NCBI RefSeq assembly: GCF_018129995.1
Contig: NZ_JAFCKS010000006.1
Coordinates: 62,001-126,000, forward strand
From: Bradyrhizobium sp. SZCCT0153
GTDB lineage: Bacteria; Pseudomonadota; Alphaproteobacteria; Rhizobiales; Xanthobacteraceae
Direction of reading: 5' to 3'
Length of the DNA: 64,000 nucleotides
The notes beneath the pieces were generated by a model, which saw nothing but the letters and a program-made list of their open reading frames with translations, was not told where the DNA came from and did no database searches. A program made the position numbers and the translations under genes. Shown here one piece after another: positions 17,484 through 25,020 of this stretch (its first letter is position 1; each line of letters opens with the position of its first letter).

Positions 17484-18026
17484 CTACTTGGCCTCGATCG
17501 TGCTCATGTGCCGCAGCCACTCGACGAGGTACAGCGACACCGAGGAGAGCGTGAAGACCGTGACCAGGCCCATCAGGATTATATCATAGGGGCCGGGCTT
17601 GAAGCCAAAGGCGAGGGAAGCCAGCACCAACGCAGCGTACGCGACCTGGGCCGCCGTGTTGAGCTTCGACACCTTCGACGGCCTCATCTCGACCGGCTTG
17701 TCGAACAGCCAGGAGACGATCACCGCAGTGACGATCATGATGTCGCGCGAGACCACCAGGATCACGATCCAGCGCGGAATGTCGCCCCAGATCCCGAGCG
17801 ACAGGTAGATTGAGACCAGCAATGCCTTGTCGGCGAGCGGGTCGAGCAGGGCGCCGAGTTCGCTCGTCATGTTGAAGCGCTTGGCAAGGAAGCCGTCGAC
17901 CGCATCGCTGATACCAGCGATCAGGAAGACGGCGAATGCCACCTCCCTTTGGCTCGACACGATGGCCCATACGATGATCGGGACCAGCATGATGCGGCCC
18001 AGGGTAATGATGTTCGGAATACTCAC
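17484..18026 (-). CDS. CDP-alcohol phosphatidyltransferase family protein (PgsA-like)
   Basis: The 180-residue membrane protein has the CDP-alcohol phosphotransferase signature D-x2-DG-x2-A-K-x8-G-x3-D-x3-D at about residues 41-66 (DAVDGFLAKRF, then GALLDPLADK). The usual Arg after the Ala is Lys here. It starts with IPNIITLGRI, like PgsA phosphatidylglycerophosphate synthases, and has about five hydrophobic helices. It probably transfers a CDP-diacylglycerol phosphatidyl group to glycerol-3-phosphate or a similar alcohol at the inner membrane; cardiolipin-synthase-like activity cannot be excluded. It lies upstream of hdaA on the same strand and is divergent from purM. Confidence 0.85.
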   Translation of the reverse strand: MSIPNIITLGRIMLVPIIVWAIVSSQREVAFAVFLIAGISDAVDGFLAKRFNMTSELGALLDPLADKALLVSIYLSLGIWGDIPRWIVILVVSRDIMIVTAVIVSWLFDKPVEMRPSKVSKLNTAAQVAYAALVLASLAFGFKPGPYDIILMGLVTVFTLSSVSLYLVEWLRHMSTIEAK

Positions 18027-18180
18027 GCGGCGCTTCCCGGCACCCGGCCTGACCTCGAATCCAGCCCTTTAGAAGGCTGAACCCGTTGATATCTACATAG
18101 TATCGCGCTGGGCGCCATGCGAGCCATTGCGCGTCCCCTGAATTCGACGTAACCAGCCGCAAACCCACTGGAAATCGGGC

Positions 18181-19254
18181 ATGACCGACCGCAAAAACGG
18201 CCTCACCTACGCCGATTCAGGCGTCGATATCGATGCGGGCAACCGCCTGGTCGACCTGATCAAGCCGATGGTGCGCGCCACCGCACGGCCCGGCGCCGAT
18301 GCCGAAATCGGTGGATTTGGCGGCCTGTTCGACCTCAAGGCGGCCGGTTTCAAGGACCCGGTCCTGGTCGCCGCCACCGACGGCGTCGGCACCAAGGTCA
18401 AGATCGCGATCGAGACCGGCCTGCATGGCGGCATCGGCATCGACCTCGTCGCCATGAGCGTCAACGACCTCGTGGTGCAGGGCGCCGAACCGCTGTTCTT
18501 CCTGGACTATTTTGCCTGCGGCAAACTCGATCCGGAGGCGACCGCGTCGATCGTCGCCGGCGTCGCCGAAGGCTGCCGCGAATCCGGCTGTGCCCTGATC
18601 GGCGGCGAGACCGCCGAGATGCCCGGCCTCTACAAGGACGGCGACTACGACCTCGGCGGCTTTGCCGTCGGCGCGGCGGAGCGCGGCACGCTGCTGCCGC
18701 GCAAGGACATCGCCGCGGGCGATGCCGTGATCGGCCTCGCATCGTCGGGCGTGCACTCCAACGGCTTCTCACTGGTGCGCAAGATCGTGGAACAGTCCGG
18801 CCTCGGCTTCGCGGCGCAGGCGCCGTTCGCCCCGGTCATGACGCTCGGCGGCGCGCTGCTGACGCCGACGCGGCTCTACGTCAAATCCTGCCTGCGCGCG
18901 ATCCGCGAGACCGGCGCGGTGAAGGGGCTTGCCCATATCACCGGCGGCGGGTTCACCGACAACATTCCGCGCGTGCTGCCGCAGCACCTCGGCGTCGGCA
19001 TCGATCTCGCGCGCCTGCCGGTGCTGCCGGTGTTCAAATGGCTGGCCGCGCAGGCCGGTATCGCCGAGCTCGAAATGCTGCGCACATTCAACTGCGGCAT
19101 CGGCATGATCGCGATCGTCGAGCCCGACAAGGTCGACGAGGTGATGCAGGTCTTCACCGATGCGGGCGAGACGGTCGTGCAACTCGGCACCGTGATTCCG
19201 GCCGAGGGCGAGCACCGCGTCGTCTATAACGGCCATCTCGATCTGGCGCTGTGA
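18181..19254 (+). CDS. purM: phosphoribosylformylglycinamidine cyclo-ligase
   Basis: The 357-residue enzyme closes the imidazole ring (FGAM plus ATP to AIR) in purine synthesis. The opening GLTYADSGVDIDAGN, DGVGTKVKIA, the metal-associated SVNDLVVQGAEPLFFLDYF and GGETAEMPG are hallmark PurM segments. The stop codon overlaps the purN start by four bases (ATGA), so the next step but several of the pathway is translated in coupling. Confidence 0.98.
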   Translation: MTDRKNGLTYADSGVDIDAGNRLVDLIKPMVRATARPGADAEIGGFGGLFDLKAAGFKDPVLVAATDGVGTKVKIAIETGLHGGIGIDLVAMSVNDLVVQGAEPLFFLDYFACGKLDPEATASIVAGVAEGCRESGCALIGGETAEMPGLYKDGDYDLGGFAVGAAERGTLLPRKDIAAGDAVIGLASSGVHSNGFSLVRKIVEQSGLGFAAQAPFAPVMTLGGALLTPTRLYVKSCLRAIRETGAVKGLAHITGGGFTDNIPRVLPQHLGVGIDLARLPVLPVFKWLAAQAGIAELEMLRTFNCGIGMIAIVEPDKVDEVMQVFTDAGETVVQLGTVIPAEGEHRVVYNGHLDLAL

Positions 19255-19910
19255 TGAAGCGCCGCGTCGCCATCCTGATCTCCGGTCGCGGCTCCAACAT
19301 GGCCGCGCTGATCAAGGGCGCGGCCGCGCCGGATTTCCCGGCCGAGATTTCGCTGGTGATCTCGAACAAGGCCGACGCACTCGGGCTCGAAAGGGCAAAG
19401 GCGAGCGGTGTCAAGACGCTGGTGATCGAGAGCAAGCCGTTCGGCAAGGACCGTGCAGGCTTCGAGGCGGTGCTGCAGGCGGCGCTCGACCAGCACGGCA
19501 TCGAGCTGATCTGTCTCGGCGGCTTCATGCGCCTGTTTACGGCTGAGTTCACCAGGGCCTGGTACGGGCGGATGCTCAACATCCATCCCTCGCTGCTGCC
19601 GTCGTTCCCTGGCCTCGACCCGCACGGCCAGGCCTTGCGCGCCGGTGTCAAACTGTCCGGCGCGACAGTGCATTTCGTGATCCCCGAGACCGACGCCGGC
19701 CCGATCGTGATGCAGGGGGCGGTGCCTGTGAGCGACAACGATACCGGGGCCACGCTGTCGGAGCGGATCCTCGAAGTCGAGCACCGCATCTATCCCGAAG
19801 CGCTGCGGCTGCTCGCAACCGGAAAGGTCCGGATCGAAGGCGACGTCTGCAAGACAACCGGGAGCGGGCCGTCGGAGAATTTTTTGATCGCGCCCGCCGT
19901 GACGAGCTGA
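19251..19910 (+). CDS. purN: phosphoribosylglycinamide formyltransferase
   Basis: The 219-residue enzyme transfers the formyl group from 10-formyltetrahydrofolate to GAR. ISGRGSNMAALI is the phosphate-binding loop. GFMRLFTAEFT and HPSLLPSFPGLDPHGQAL hold the catalytic Asn/His region, and VHFVIPETDAGPIVMQ contains the catalytic Asp. The last 15 or so residues are an extension beyond the typical core. It is translationally coupled to purM. Confidence 0.98.
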   Translation: MMKRRVAILISGRGSNMAALIKGAAAPDFPAEISLVISNKADALGLERAKASGVKTLVIESKPFGKDRAGFEAVLQAALDQHGIELICLGGFMRLFTAEFTRAWYGRMLNIHPSLLPSFPGLDPHGQALRAGVKLSGATVHFVIPETDAGPIVMQGAVPVSDNDTGATLSERILEVEHRIYPEALRLLATGKVRIEGDVCKTTGSGPSENFLIAPAVTS

Positions 19911-19942
19911 AGCGCCGCACCAGACGCCTGGCTTTGTCGCCG

Positions 19943-19972
19943 AAAATAAAAATCCCCCGGCAGAGCCGGGGG
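19943..19972 (-). terminator. Rho-independent terminator of csp
   Basis: On the minus strand an 8-bp stem (CCCCCGGC/GCCGGGGG, positions 19954-19961 and 19965-19972) is followed by ATTTTTATTTT. It lies 36 bp after the csp stop codon. The AAAATAAAAA side also makes it usable for purN from the other direction, though less well. Confidence 0.85.
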
Positions 19973-20008
19973 CAACGTCATGATCTCTCGCGTCTGGCCT
20001 GAGAGAAA

Positions 20009-20215
20009 TCAGGAGACCTTGAGGTTCTCCGCGGATGCCTTGCCGCGGTTCTCCACGAGGTCGTATTCAACCACCTGGTTCTCGTTGAGGGTGGAGAGTC
20101 CGGCGCGCTCGACGGCGGAGATGTGGACGAAGACGTCCTTGTCACTGCCGTTCGGCTTGATGAACCCATAGCCCTTGGTCGGGTTGAACCATTTGACGGT
20201 GCCCTTTTGCGGCAT
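20009..20215 (-). CDS. cspA: cold-shock domain protein
   Basis: The 68-residue protein is a single cold-shock domain with RNP1 KGYGFIKP and RNP2 VFVHISAVE, which bind single-stranded RNA or DNA. GGAGGAG precedes the ATG. A strong terminator follows. Most alphaproteobacteria have several such proteins, and whether this one is cold-induced cannot be told. A long region without a gene upstream (20216-20593) could provide a long leader, a common trait of csp genes. Confidence 0.96.
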   Translation of the reverse strand: MPQKGTVKWFNPTKGYGFIKPNGSDKDVFVHISAVERAGLSTLNENQVVEYDLVENRGKASAENLKVS

Positions 20216-20593
20216 CCTCAGTCTCCTCCGCTAGATACAAAAACGACGCGGCCGCTTTTCGCGTGCCACGCCACAAACGGGCTTCCGGAAGTCTGTTCGA
20301 GTCTTGAGTCTCAATGTCACGAAACGCACAGTCGAGCGGCCAATTCCGATTGTGTCCGATATTGCAACATGAAAATCGCCCGTTAGCAAGCCGCGCGCGA
20401 ATTTCAAGTCCAGGCCGGCAGTCTCCTTCTGCAATTTGTGACCTGTGGCAGCGGAACCACAATCGAGGCAATAGCCTCGGCCATAGCGCGCCAACCGGTT
20501 GACCCTTCGTGGCAGTTCGGCACAAATCGCCGCACCTGCCGCGGATCGTGTTGCATTTTTGCGGGCCGCCATTTTGCTTCGGGATTTGTCGTC
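20216..20593. other. 378-bp divergent region between csp and the outer-membrane protein gene
   Basis: Open frames here look like shadows and have no ribosome sites. The region must contain both promoters and possibly a long csp leader. No -35/-10 pair or named RNA element was recognised. Confidence 0.45.
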
Positions 20594-21718
20594 ATGAGCT
20601 GCCAATCGCGGTCCTCCGGGACACGGCAGGCGACCGGGTTGGACCGCGTCCGGCGGGTTGCGATTGCGATGGCCGTTGCGTTCGTCGCGATGATGTCGGC
20701 GGCCACGTCAGGCTTTGCTCAGAGCCCGACGCCCACGCCGACGCCCACGCCAATTCCGTCGCCGACTCCCATTCCGGTGCCGACTACCGCCACGCTCGAT
20801 CTCGGCTCGAATTTCCTCGAGCGGCTCGGCAACCAGTCATCTGGCGGCGTCAACCGGGCGTTTCGCACCAATCCCGGCGGCGGTGGTGCGTCGGCGAGCA
20901 CGGAAGACCCGCGCTACCGCACCTGGTTCGAGGGCTACGGCATCTCGGTCCGGACGGATGCGGAAGGAGACTTCGTCGGCGACAAGCGCAAGACGTTCGG
21001 CGGCGTCGCCGGGTTTGGTGCGCGGGTCGCGCCGGGTGTCAATCTCGGCTTCTCGATCGATCAGAGCCATACCGACATCGACGTGCCGCTGGCGCTCCAG
21101 TCGGCGACGCTCGACCTGACGCAACTCGGTTTCAGCGGCTCGGTCGACAAGGGCCCGTGGACCTGGGCCTTCGCGGTGGTGCACGGTTTCGGCAAGGTCC
21201 GTTCGAGCCGGGACACCGGCTTTGGCCTCGCAACCGCGGGCTATCGCGCCGCAGTCGACGGCGCGCTGACCGAGATCAGCTATTACTGGACCAAGGACCA
21301 GATGCGAATCGTGCCCAAGGGCGCTCTAGAATATGTCCACGCCACCGGCGCGGCGTTCCAGGAGGCCGGTGGCCTCGATCCCCTCAATGTCGGCTCAACC
21401 GCGCTCTCGCGTGCGCGCGTCATGATCGGGGCAGAGATCGGACGCTACTTTATCTTCGACCAGAAGATCCTCGACCTGTCCGCCTACGGCAAGTTCGTCG
21501 ACAATTTCTACCAGAACCTGGGATCGGTGCAGGTCAGCCTCGGCACCCAGAGCATCGTCGTGCCCGGCATCGGCGAGAGCCGCTACGGCATGGATGCCGG
21601 GGCCTCGGCCTCGCTCAGCCTGACCAACACTGCGCGGCTCTACGTCAATTACGACGTCAAGTTCCGCAACGAGCTGACGTCGCACCAGGGCACGGTCGGA
21701 TTCGAATATCGGTGGTGA
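20594..21718 (+). CDS. autotransporter-type beta-barrel outer membrane protein with Pro/Thr linker
   Basis: From ATG 20594 the product has 374 residues. An Arg-rich start and a hydrophobic stretch (VAIAMAVAFVAMMSAATSGFAQS) form a signal peptide. A low-complexity linker of alternating Thr/Ser and Pro (about residues 40-60) follows, then an extended series of amphipathic beta strands ending FEYRW. The terminal aromatic residue is the usual signal for the BAM machinery. The barrel part (about 130-374) resembles the autotransporter C-terminal domain, but there is almost no passenger. A longer frame from 20438 is considered unlikely. It could be a porin-like or adhesin-like surface protein; no ligand is suggested. 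Confidence 0.78.
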   Translation: MSCQSRSSGTRQATGLDRVRRVAIAMAVAFVAMMSAATSGFAQSPTPTPTPTPIPSPTPIPVPTTATLDLGSNFLERLGNQSSGGVNRAFRTNPGGGGASASTEDPRYRTWFEGYGISVRTDAEGDFVGDKRKTFGGVAGFGARVAPGVNLGFSIDQSHTDIDVPLALQSATLDLTQLGFSGSVDKGPWTWAFAVVHGFGKVRSSRDTGFGLATAGYRAAVDGALTEISYYWTKDQMRIVPKGALEYVHATGAAFQEAGGLDPLNVGSTALSRARVMIGAEIGRYFIFDQKILDLSAYGKFVDNFYQNLGSVQVSLGTQSIVVPGIGESRYGMDAGASASLSLTNTARLYVNYDVKFRNELTSHQGTVGFEYRW

Positions 21719-21739
21719 GGGGCGACCCGCTCTCGTCCC

Positions 21740-22750
21740 CTAGGTCGGCGTTGCCGCGATGTAGCCCGTCAATCCAAAACCCTCGCGCGCGGCCGTCATC
21801 ATCGGCACCAGCGCGTTCGGATGGATGAACTCGTCGCGGAAGCAGGGATGGGTCCTGGGATCGAAGATCTTCTTCAGCCAATCGACCACGATCTTGTGGC
21901 GCTCGGAGGCGCGGAACTCCTTGTGGTAGGTGAGCCAGAGATCGGCGTGATGACTGACGCCGAGATCGACGGCGACAAGCGGGGCGCCGAGCGCGATCGA
22001 GACGGTCGGCAGAAAGCCGATACCGGCGCCGCGCTCCACTGCATAGAGCACGCCGACCGAGGAGTTGGTCTTGATCCCGACGATGCCCTCGAGCGATTTC
22101 AGCCCGAGCACGCGGGCGTAGGCGCCGTCGTCGACCTGCGGCGCGCTCTGCTTGATGATGCGGTGATTCTTCAGCTCGGCCAGGCTCGTCGGCACGCCGT
22201 AGAGGTCTTCGTACTCCTTGGAGGCGAAGGGATAGATGTGCAGACGGCCGAGCTTGGTAACGATCAGGTCGGGATTGGTCGGCGGCTCGAGCTGGATCGC
22301 GATATCGGATTCGAGCCGTGCGACGTCGGCCTGCTCCATCGCGCAGCGCAGGTCGACAGTGATCTTGCGATAGGTCTTCTGGAAGTCGATCAGTCGCGGC
22401 AGGATCCAGAAATTGCCGGGACCTTCGGTGACCGCCACGCGCACGGTGCCCGACGTATCGTTCGACGATCGCGAGGCGCGCCGGAAGACGTTGAAGGCAT
22501 GACGCTCCATGTGCGCGACGTCGGCAATCATCGCGCTGCCTTCGTCACTGAGTGTGAGCCCGCTCTGGTCGCGCAGGAACAGCTTGCAGTCGATGCTCTC
22601 CTCGAGCCGGTCGATCCTGCGCATCAGGGTGGTGGAGGTGAGCCCGAGCTCCTCGGCGGCGTTACGGAAGCTTTTATATTTTGCGCAAGCTAAAAACAAT
22701 TTCAAATCGTCCCAGGACGCATCCAGGGTTTCTTCACGGTGCTGCATCAT
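21740..22750 (-). CDS. LysR-family transcriptional regulator
   Basis: The product has 336 residues from ATG 22750 (the frame also allows 22780 and 22747). A winged helix-turn-helix lies near residues 10-70 (LKLFLACAKYKSFRNAAEEL, then RRIDRLEESIDCKLF), followed by the two-lobed effector-binding domain (RVAVTEGPGNFWILPRLIDF onwards). The N-terminal helix and the spacing are those of LysR proteins. It is transcribed away from the GNAT gene at 22855, the classic arrangement for a LysR regulator of the neighbouring operon. A short inverted repeat GCACC-CC-GGTGC at 22755-22766 lies between them. Confidence 0.9.
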   Translation of the reverse strand: MMQHREETLDASWDDLKLFLACAKYKSFRNAAEELGLTSTTLMRRIDRLEESIDCKLFLRDQSGLTLSDEGSAMIADVAHMERHAFNVFRRASRSSNDTSGTVRVAVTEGPGNFWILPRLIDFQKTYRKITVDLRCAMEQADVARLESDIAIQLEPPTNPDLIVTKLGRLHIYPFASKEYEDLYGVPTSLAELKNHRIIKQSAPQVDDGAYARVLGLKSLEGIVGIKTNSSVGVLYAVERGAGIGFLPTVSIALGAPLVAVDLGVSHHADLWLTYHKEFRASERHKIVVDWLKKIFDPRTHPCFRDEFIHPNALVPMMTAAREGFGLTGYIAATPT

Positions 22751-22754
22751 AGCA

Positions 22755-22766
22755 GCACCCCGGTGC
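22755..22766. promoter_or_regulatory. inverted repeat between LysR and GNAT genes
   Basis: GCACC-CC-GGTGC lies in the 104-bp gap of the divergent pair, close to the LysR start. It is a candidate regulator site but does not clearly fit the T-N11-A LysR box. Confidence 0.3.
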
Positions 22767-22854
22767 AATAACTGCTGCATACGCCAAATCCCCAGCCGCT
22801 AAGCTCTACATAGCGGGGTACGAAAGCCGCGAACGATAGAGGGGCGATCTGGGT

Positions 22855-23466
22855 ATGGAAAGGGGCTCGTTTGCCGCAAGGCATGATTTCGACGCGTTGC
22901 CGCTCAGTCCGGATGTCGATGTCCGCGGCGCACAATTTTCCGAAATTGCGGAGCTTTCCGAGATGGCGCGCCGGCTGGTGCCCGGCGTGCAGATCGGGAC
23001 GGCGGAGCTTGCAAGATACTTCACCTTTGATCCTCAGAGCATCCTGGCTTTCAGCCGGAACGGCCGTCTGCTCGGCGGCATGGCCTTCCTCTTTCTCAAC
23101 GACCGCGGCCACGACGCGCTGCTGCTCGACGAGATCTGCCTCACCGCACCCGAGACGCACTATCTCGCCTCTGCCGGCGAGGAGGTTTCCGCCATCTACA
23201 TCTGGGCGATCGCCGCGACGGGGCGCGGTATCGCCGGTCTCGGCAAGGCCGCGGCTCATCTGCGACAGCTAAGATTTCGCAACGCGGATTGCTATGCGCA
23301 GCCGTCAACCGTGGCCGGACGTGACATCATGAGGGCGACCGGTTTCGAGCCTGTTCCGAGCTTCCAGCCCGACCTCTGGTGCTACGAGCGGCCCTGGCAT
23401 CGACAGCCGATGCGCATGCCCGGCGCGATCATCCAAGCAGGGAGTTTTGCAGATGCACGGTACTAG
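22855..23466 (+). CDS. GNAT-like acyltransferase (first of pair)
   Basis: The 203-residue protein is read as GNAT fold from the strand pattern ILAFSRNGRLLGGMAFLFLN, followed by a beta-alpha unit with GRGIAGLGKAAAHL (about residues 120-135), which resembles the acyl-CoA-binding loop (R/Q-x-x-G-x-G/A) with one extra residue. The helix-strand ATGFEPVP near the end is also typical. The acyl donor and acceptor are unknown. It is the first gene after the LysR divergon and its end overlaps the next GNAT gene by 14 bp, so the two are probably made together. There is no signal peptide or membrane segment. Confidence 0.65.
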   Translation: MERGSFAARHDFDALPLSPDVDVRGAQFSEIAELSEMARRLVPGVQIGTAELARYFTFDPQSILAFSRNGRLLGGMAFLFLNDRGHDALLLDEICLTAPETHYLASAGEEVSAIYIWAIAATGRGIAGLGKAAAHLRQLRFRNADCYAQPSTVAGRDIMRATGFEPVPSFQPDLWCYERPWHRQPMRMPGAIIQAGSFADARY

Positions 23467-24073
23467 AATTCCTCTCGCGAAGCCCGATTCCCGCGCCATC
23501 ACCATCCGCCTCGCGCGCGATCTCAGCGATCTCATGCTGGTCACCTCAATCCGCTCAGCGGTCTATCTCGCCGAGCAGGATTGCCCGTTCGACGAGGAGT
23601 TCGACGGCAACGACATGGTCGCCGCGCATTTCATCGGCTATGTCGGCAACGAGCCTGCGGGCTGCCTGCGGGTGCGGTTCTTCGGCGATTTCGCCAAGGT
23701 GGAGCGGCTCGCGGTGCGGCACCAATATCGGCGCTCGCGCGTCTCGTTCAAGCTGGTGCAGGCGAGCGTCGACTATGTGAAGCGCAAGGGCTTTCGCAAG
23801 ATCTACGGCCAGGCGCAGGACCGGCTGGTCGATTTCTGGGCTCATTTCGGCGCCAAGCCGCTGGGCCATAACCGAAAGATCACATTCTCCGACTTCTCCT
23901 ACACGGAGATGCTGCTGGAGATCGAACCGGGACCGGACGCCATCACGCTGGACAGCGATCCCTACGTGATCATCCGTCCCGAGGGCGATTGGGACCGGCC
24001 CGGCGTGCTCGACGCCTCGGCAGGGCGGGTGGTGACCTCGCCGCTGCGAGACCTCGCGCTCGCCGACCGCTGA
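23453..24073 (+). CDS. GNAT-family acyltransferase (second of pair)
   Basis: The 206-residue product starts at ATG 23453, preceded by AGGGAG, inside the end of the previous gene. FIGYVGNEPAGCLRVRFFGDFAKVERLAV is a typical GNAT beta-strand pair, with YRRSRVSFKLVQ where the CoA loop should be; the loop lacks the usual glycines. The early SIRSAVYLAEQDCPFDEEFDG segment followed by strands recalls N-acyl amino acid synthases and acyl-homoserine-lactone synthases, which share the fold and bind acyl carriers. That comparison is tentative. Gene context points to a paired acyltransferase system under the upstream LysR regulator. Confidence 0.7.
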   Translation: MHGTRIPLAKPDSRAITIRLARDLSDLMLVTSIRSAVYLAEQDCPFDEEFDGNDMVAAHFIGYVGNEPAGCLRVRFFGDFAKVERLAVRHQYRRSRVSFKLVQASVDYVKRKGFRKIYGQAQDRLVDFWAHFGAKPLGHNRKITFSDFSYTEMLLEIEPGPDAITLDSDPYVIIRPEGDWDRPGVLDASAGRVVTSPLRDLALADR

Positions 24074-24097
24074 AACCGTGCAGCTGCGCGCAAGACC

Positions 24098-24661
24098 ATG
24101 CTGGCTTCCATCTCCGACGATCCGCCGATCCTGGTCTGCGCGGATCTCCAGGTCGAATATCTGACCCCTGGGCGTCGCCACGTCATTCTCGACGGCGATG
24201 CCGCCACGGCGCGTTGCGTGGAACTGCTGACGCTGTGGCGCGACAATCTCTGGCCGGTGATGCATCTGAAGCGCATCGCGCAGGCGGCCTGGTTCAATCC
24301 GGCATCCAGGCTGACCGATTGGATCGCGGAGGCGAAGCCGCGGCCGGGAGAAATGACGTTCGAGCACCCGCTGCCGTCGGCCTACAGTTCGGCAAGGTTT
24401 GTGGACTACATGTCCAATATCCGCAATGTCCGCTGCGTGCTCGCGGGCTTTTCCCTGGACGAGACCATCCTGGCCACTGCCATTGACGGGTTTCATCGCA
24501 GCCATCGCTACCAGATGGTCGCCGATGCCGTGGCCTGCCGGCAGCCGGGGACGGCCGATGCGGCCGCCTACAAGCATGCGGTAGTGAATGTCATCGGGAA
24601 TTTTGCTACAATCCAGTCCAGCGCCGAACTGATCAGAACCAGCGGCGCCGTTGCGGTGTAG
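24098..24661 (+). CDS. isochorismatase-fold protein lacking the catalytic Lys and Cys
   Basis: The 187-residue protein matches the cysteine-hydrolase/isochorismatase fold. ILVCADLQVEYL (Asp16) is the first catalytic strand and VRCVLAGFSLDETILATAIDGFHRSHRYQ... corresponds to the strand-helix that normally reads GxxTDxCVxxTAxxA. The catalytic Cys is Thr123 here, and the usual Lys before SAF is His90 (EHPLPSAY). Isochorismatases of the EntB/PhzD type also lack Cys but keep the Lys. This protein therefore may be a binding or regulatory protein, or use other chemistry. It lies 24 bp after the GNAT pair on the same strand. Confidence 0.7.
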   Translation: MLASISDDPPILVCADLQVEYLTPGRRHVILDGDAATARCVELLTLWRDNLWPVMHLKRIAQAAWFNPASRLTDWIAEAKPRPGEMTFEHPLPSAYSSARFVDYMSNIRNVRCVLAGFSLDETILATAIDGFHRSHRYQMVADAVACRQPGTADAAAYKHAVVNVIGNFATIQSSAELIRTSGAVAV

Positions 24662-24691
24662 GCGGCCGCGATCGGCGGATAGGATGAGGCA

Positions 24692-24862
24692 TTGTCACGG
24701 GGAGACGAGCTCAAAGAGCTGACGAGCGAGCTGTCGCATGCCGCCGAGACGGCGCAGCGGCTTGGTCTGCCCACGACGCTGTATCTGCTTTCGATGGCTC
24801 TGGTGGAGGTGCGGGAGGCCACTGCCGCCGACCGCGACGGAGACGATGACGGCGCGGCGTGA
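24692..24862 (+). CDS. small helical acidic protein, 56 residues, TTG start
   Basis: A reading frame from TTG 24692 to TGA 24862 begins LSRGDELKELTSELSHAAET, continues with LGLPTTLYLLSMALVEVREA and ends with an Asp-rich tail. AGGA stands 7 bases before the start. The residue mix (heptad-like Leu/Ala, charged flanks) suggests an amphipathic helical protein. It follows the isochorismatase-fold gene by 30 bp on the same strand and would be the last gene of that operon. It is too short for ordinary gene calling; its reality rests on composition, ribosome site and position. Confidence 0.5.
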   Translation: MSRGDELKELTSELSHAAETAQRLGLPTTLYLLSMALVEVREATAADRDGDDDGAA

Positions 24863-25020
24863 CAGCTGCCCGATGCGCGGCTTTGTGCAACGCTGCTGAG
24901 CGCTTGCTGCCGACGAATTGGCGTTGCAAGTTCTGCGCTGTCGCAATAGCCAAGGAGTCTGATCATCGAGTGATGACGCTGGCCGGGCCGGCGACGTGAC
25001 GCTTTCAAGGATTCCCGCAA

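Noticed and set aside
20438..20593. 52-codon N-terminal extension of the outer-membrane protein
   Set aside because: It would place a long Cys-containing stretch before the signal peptide; ATG 20594 gives a normal exported protein.
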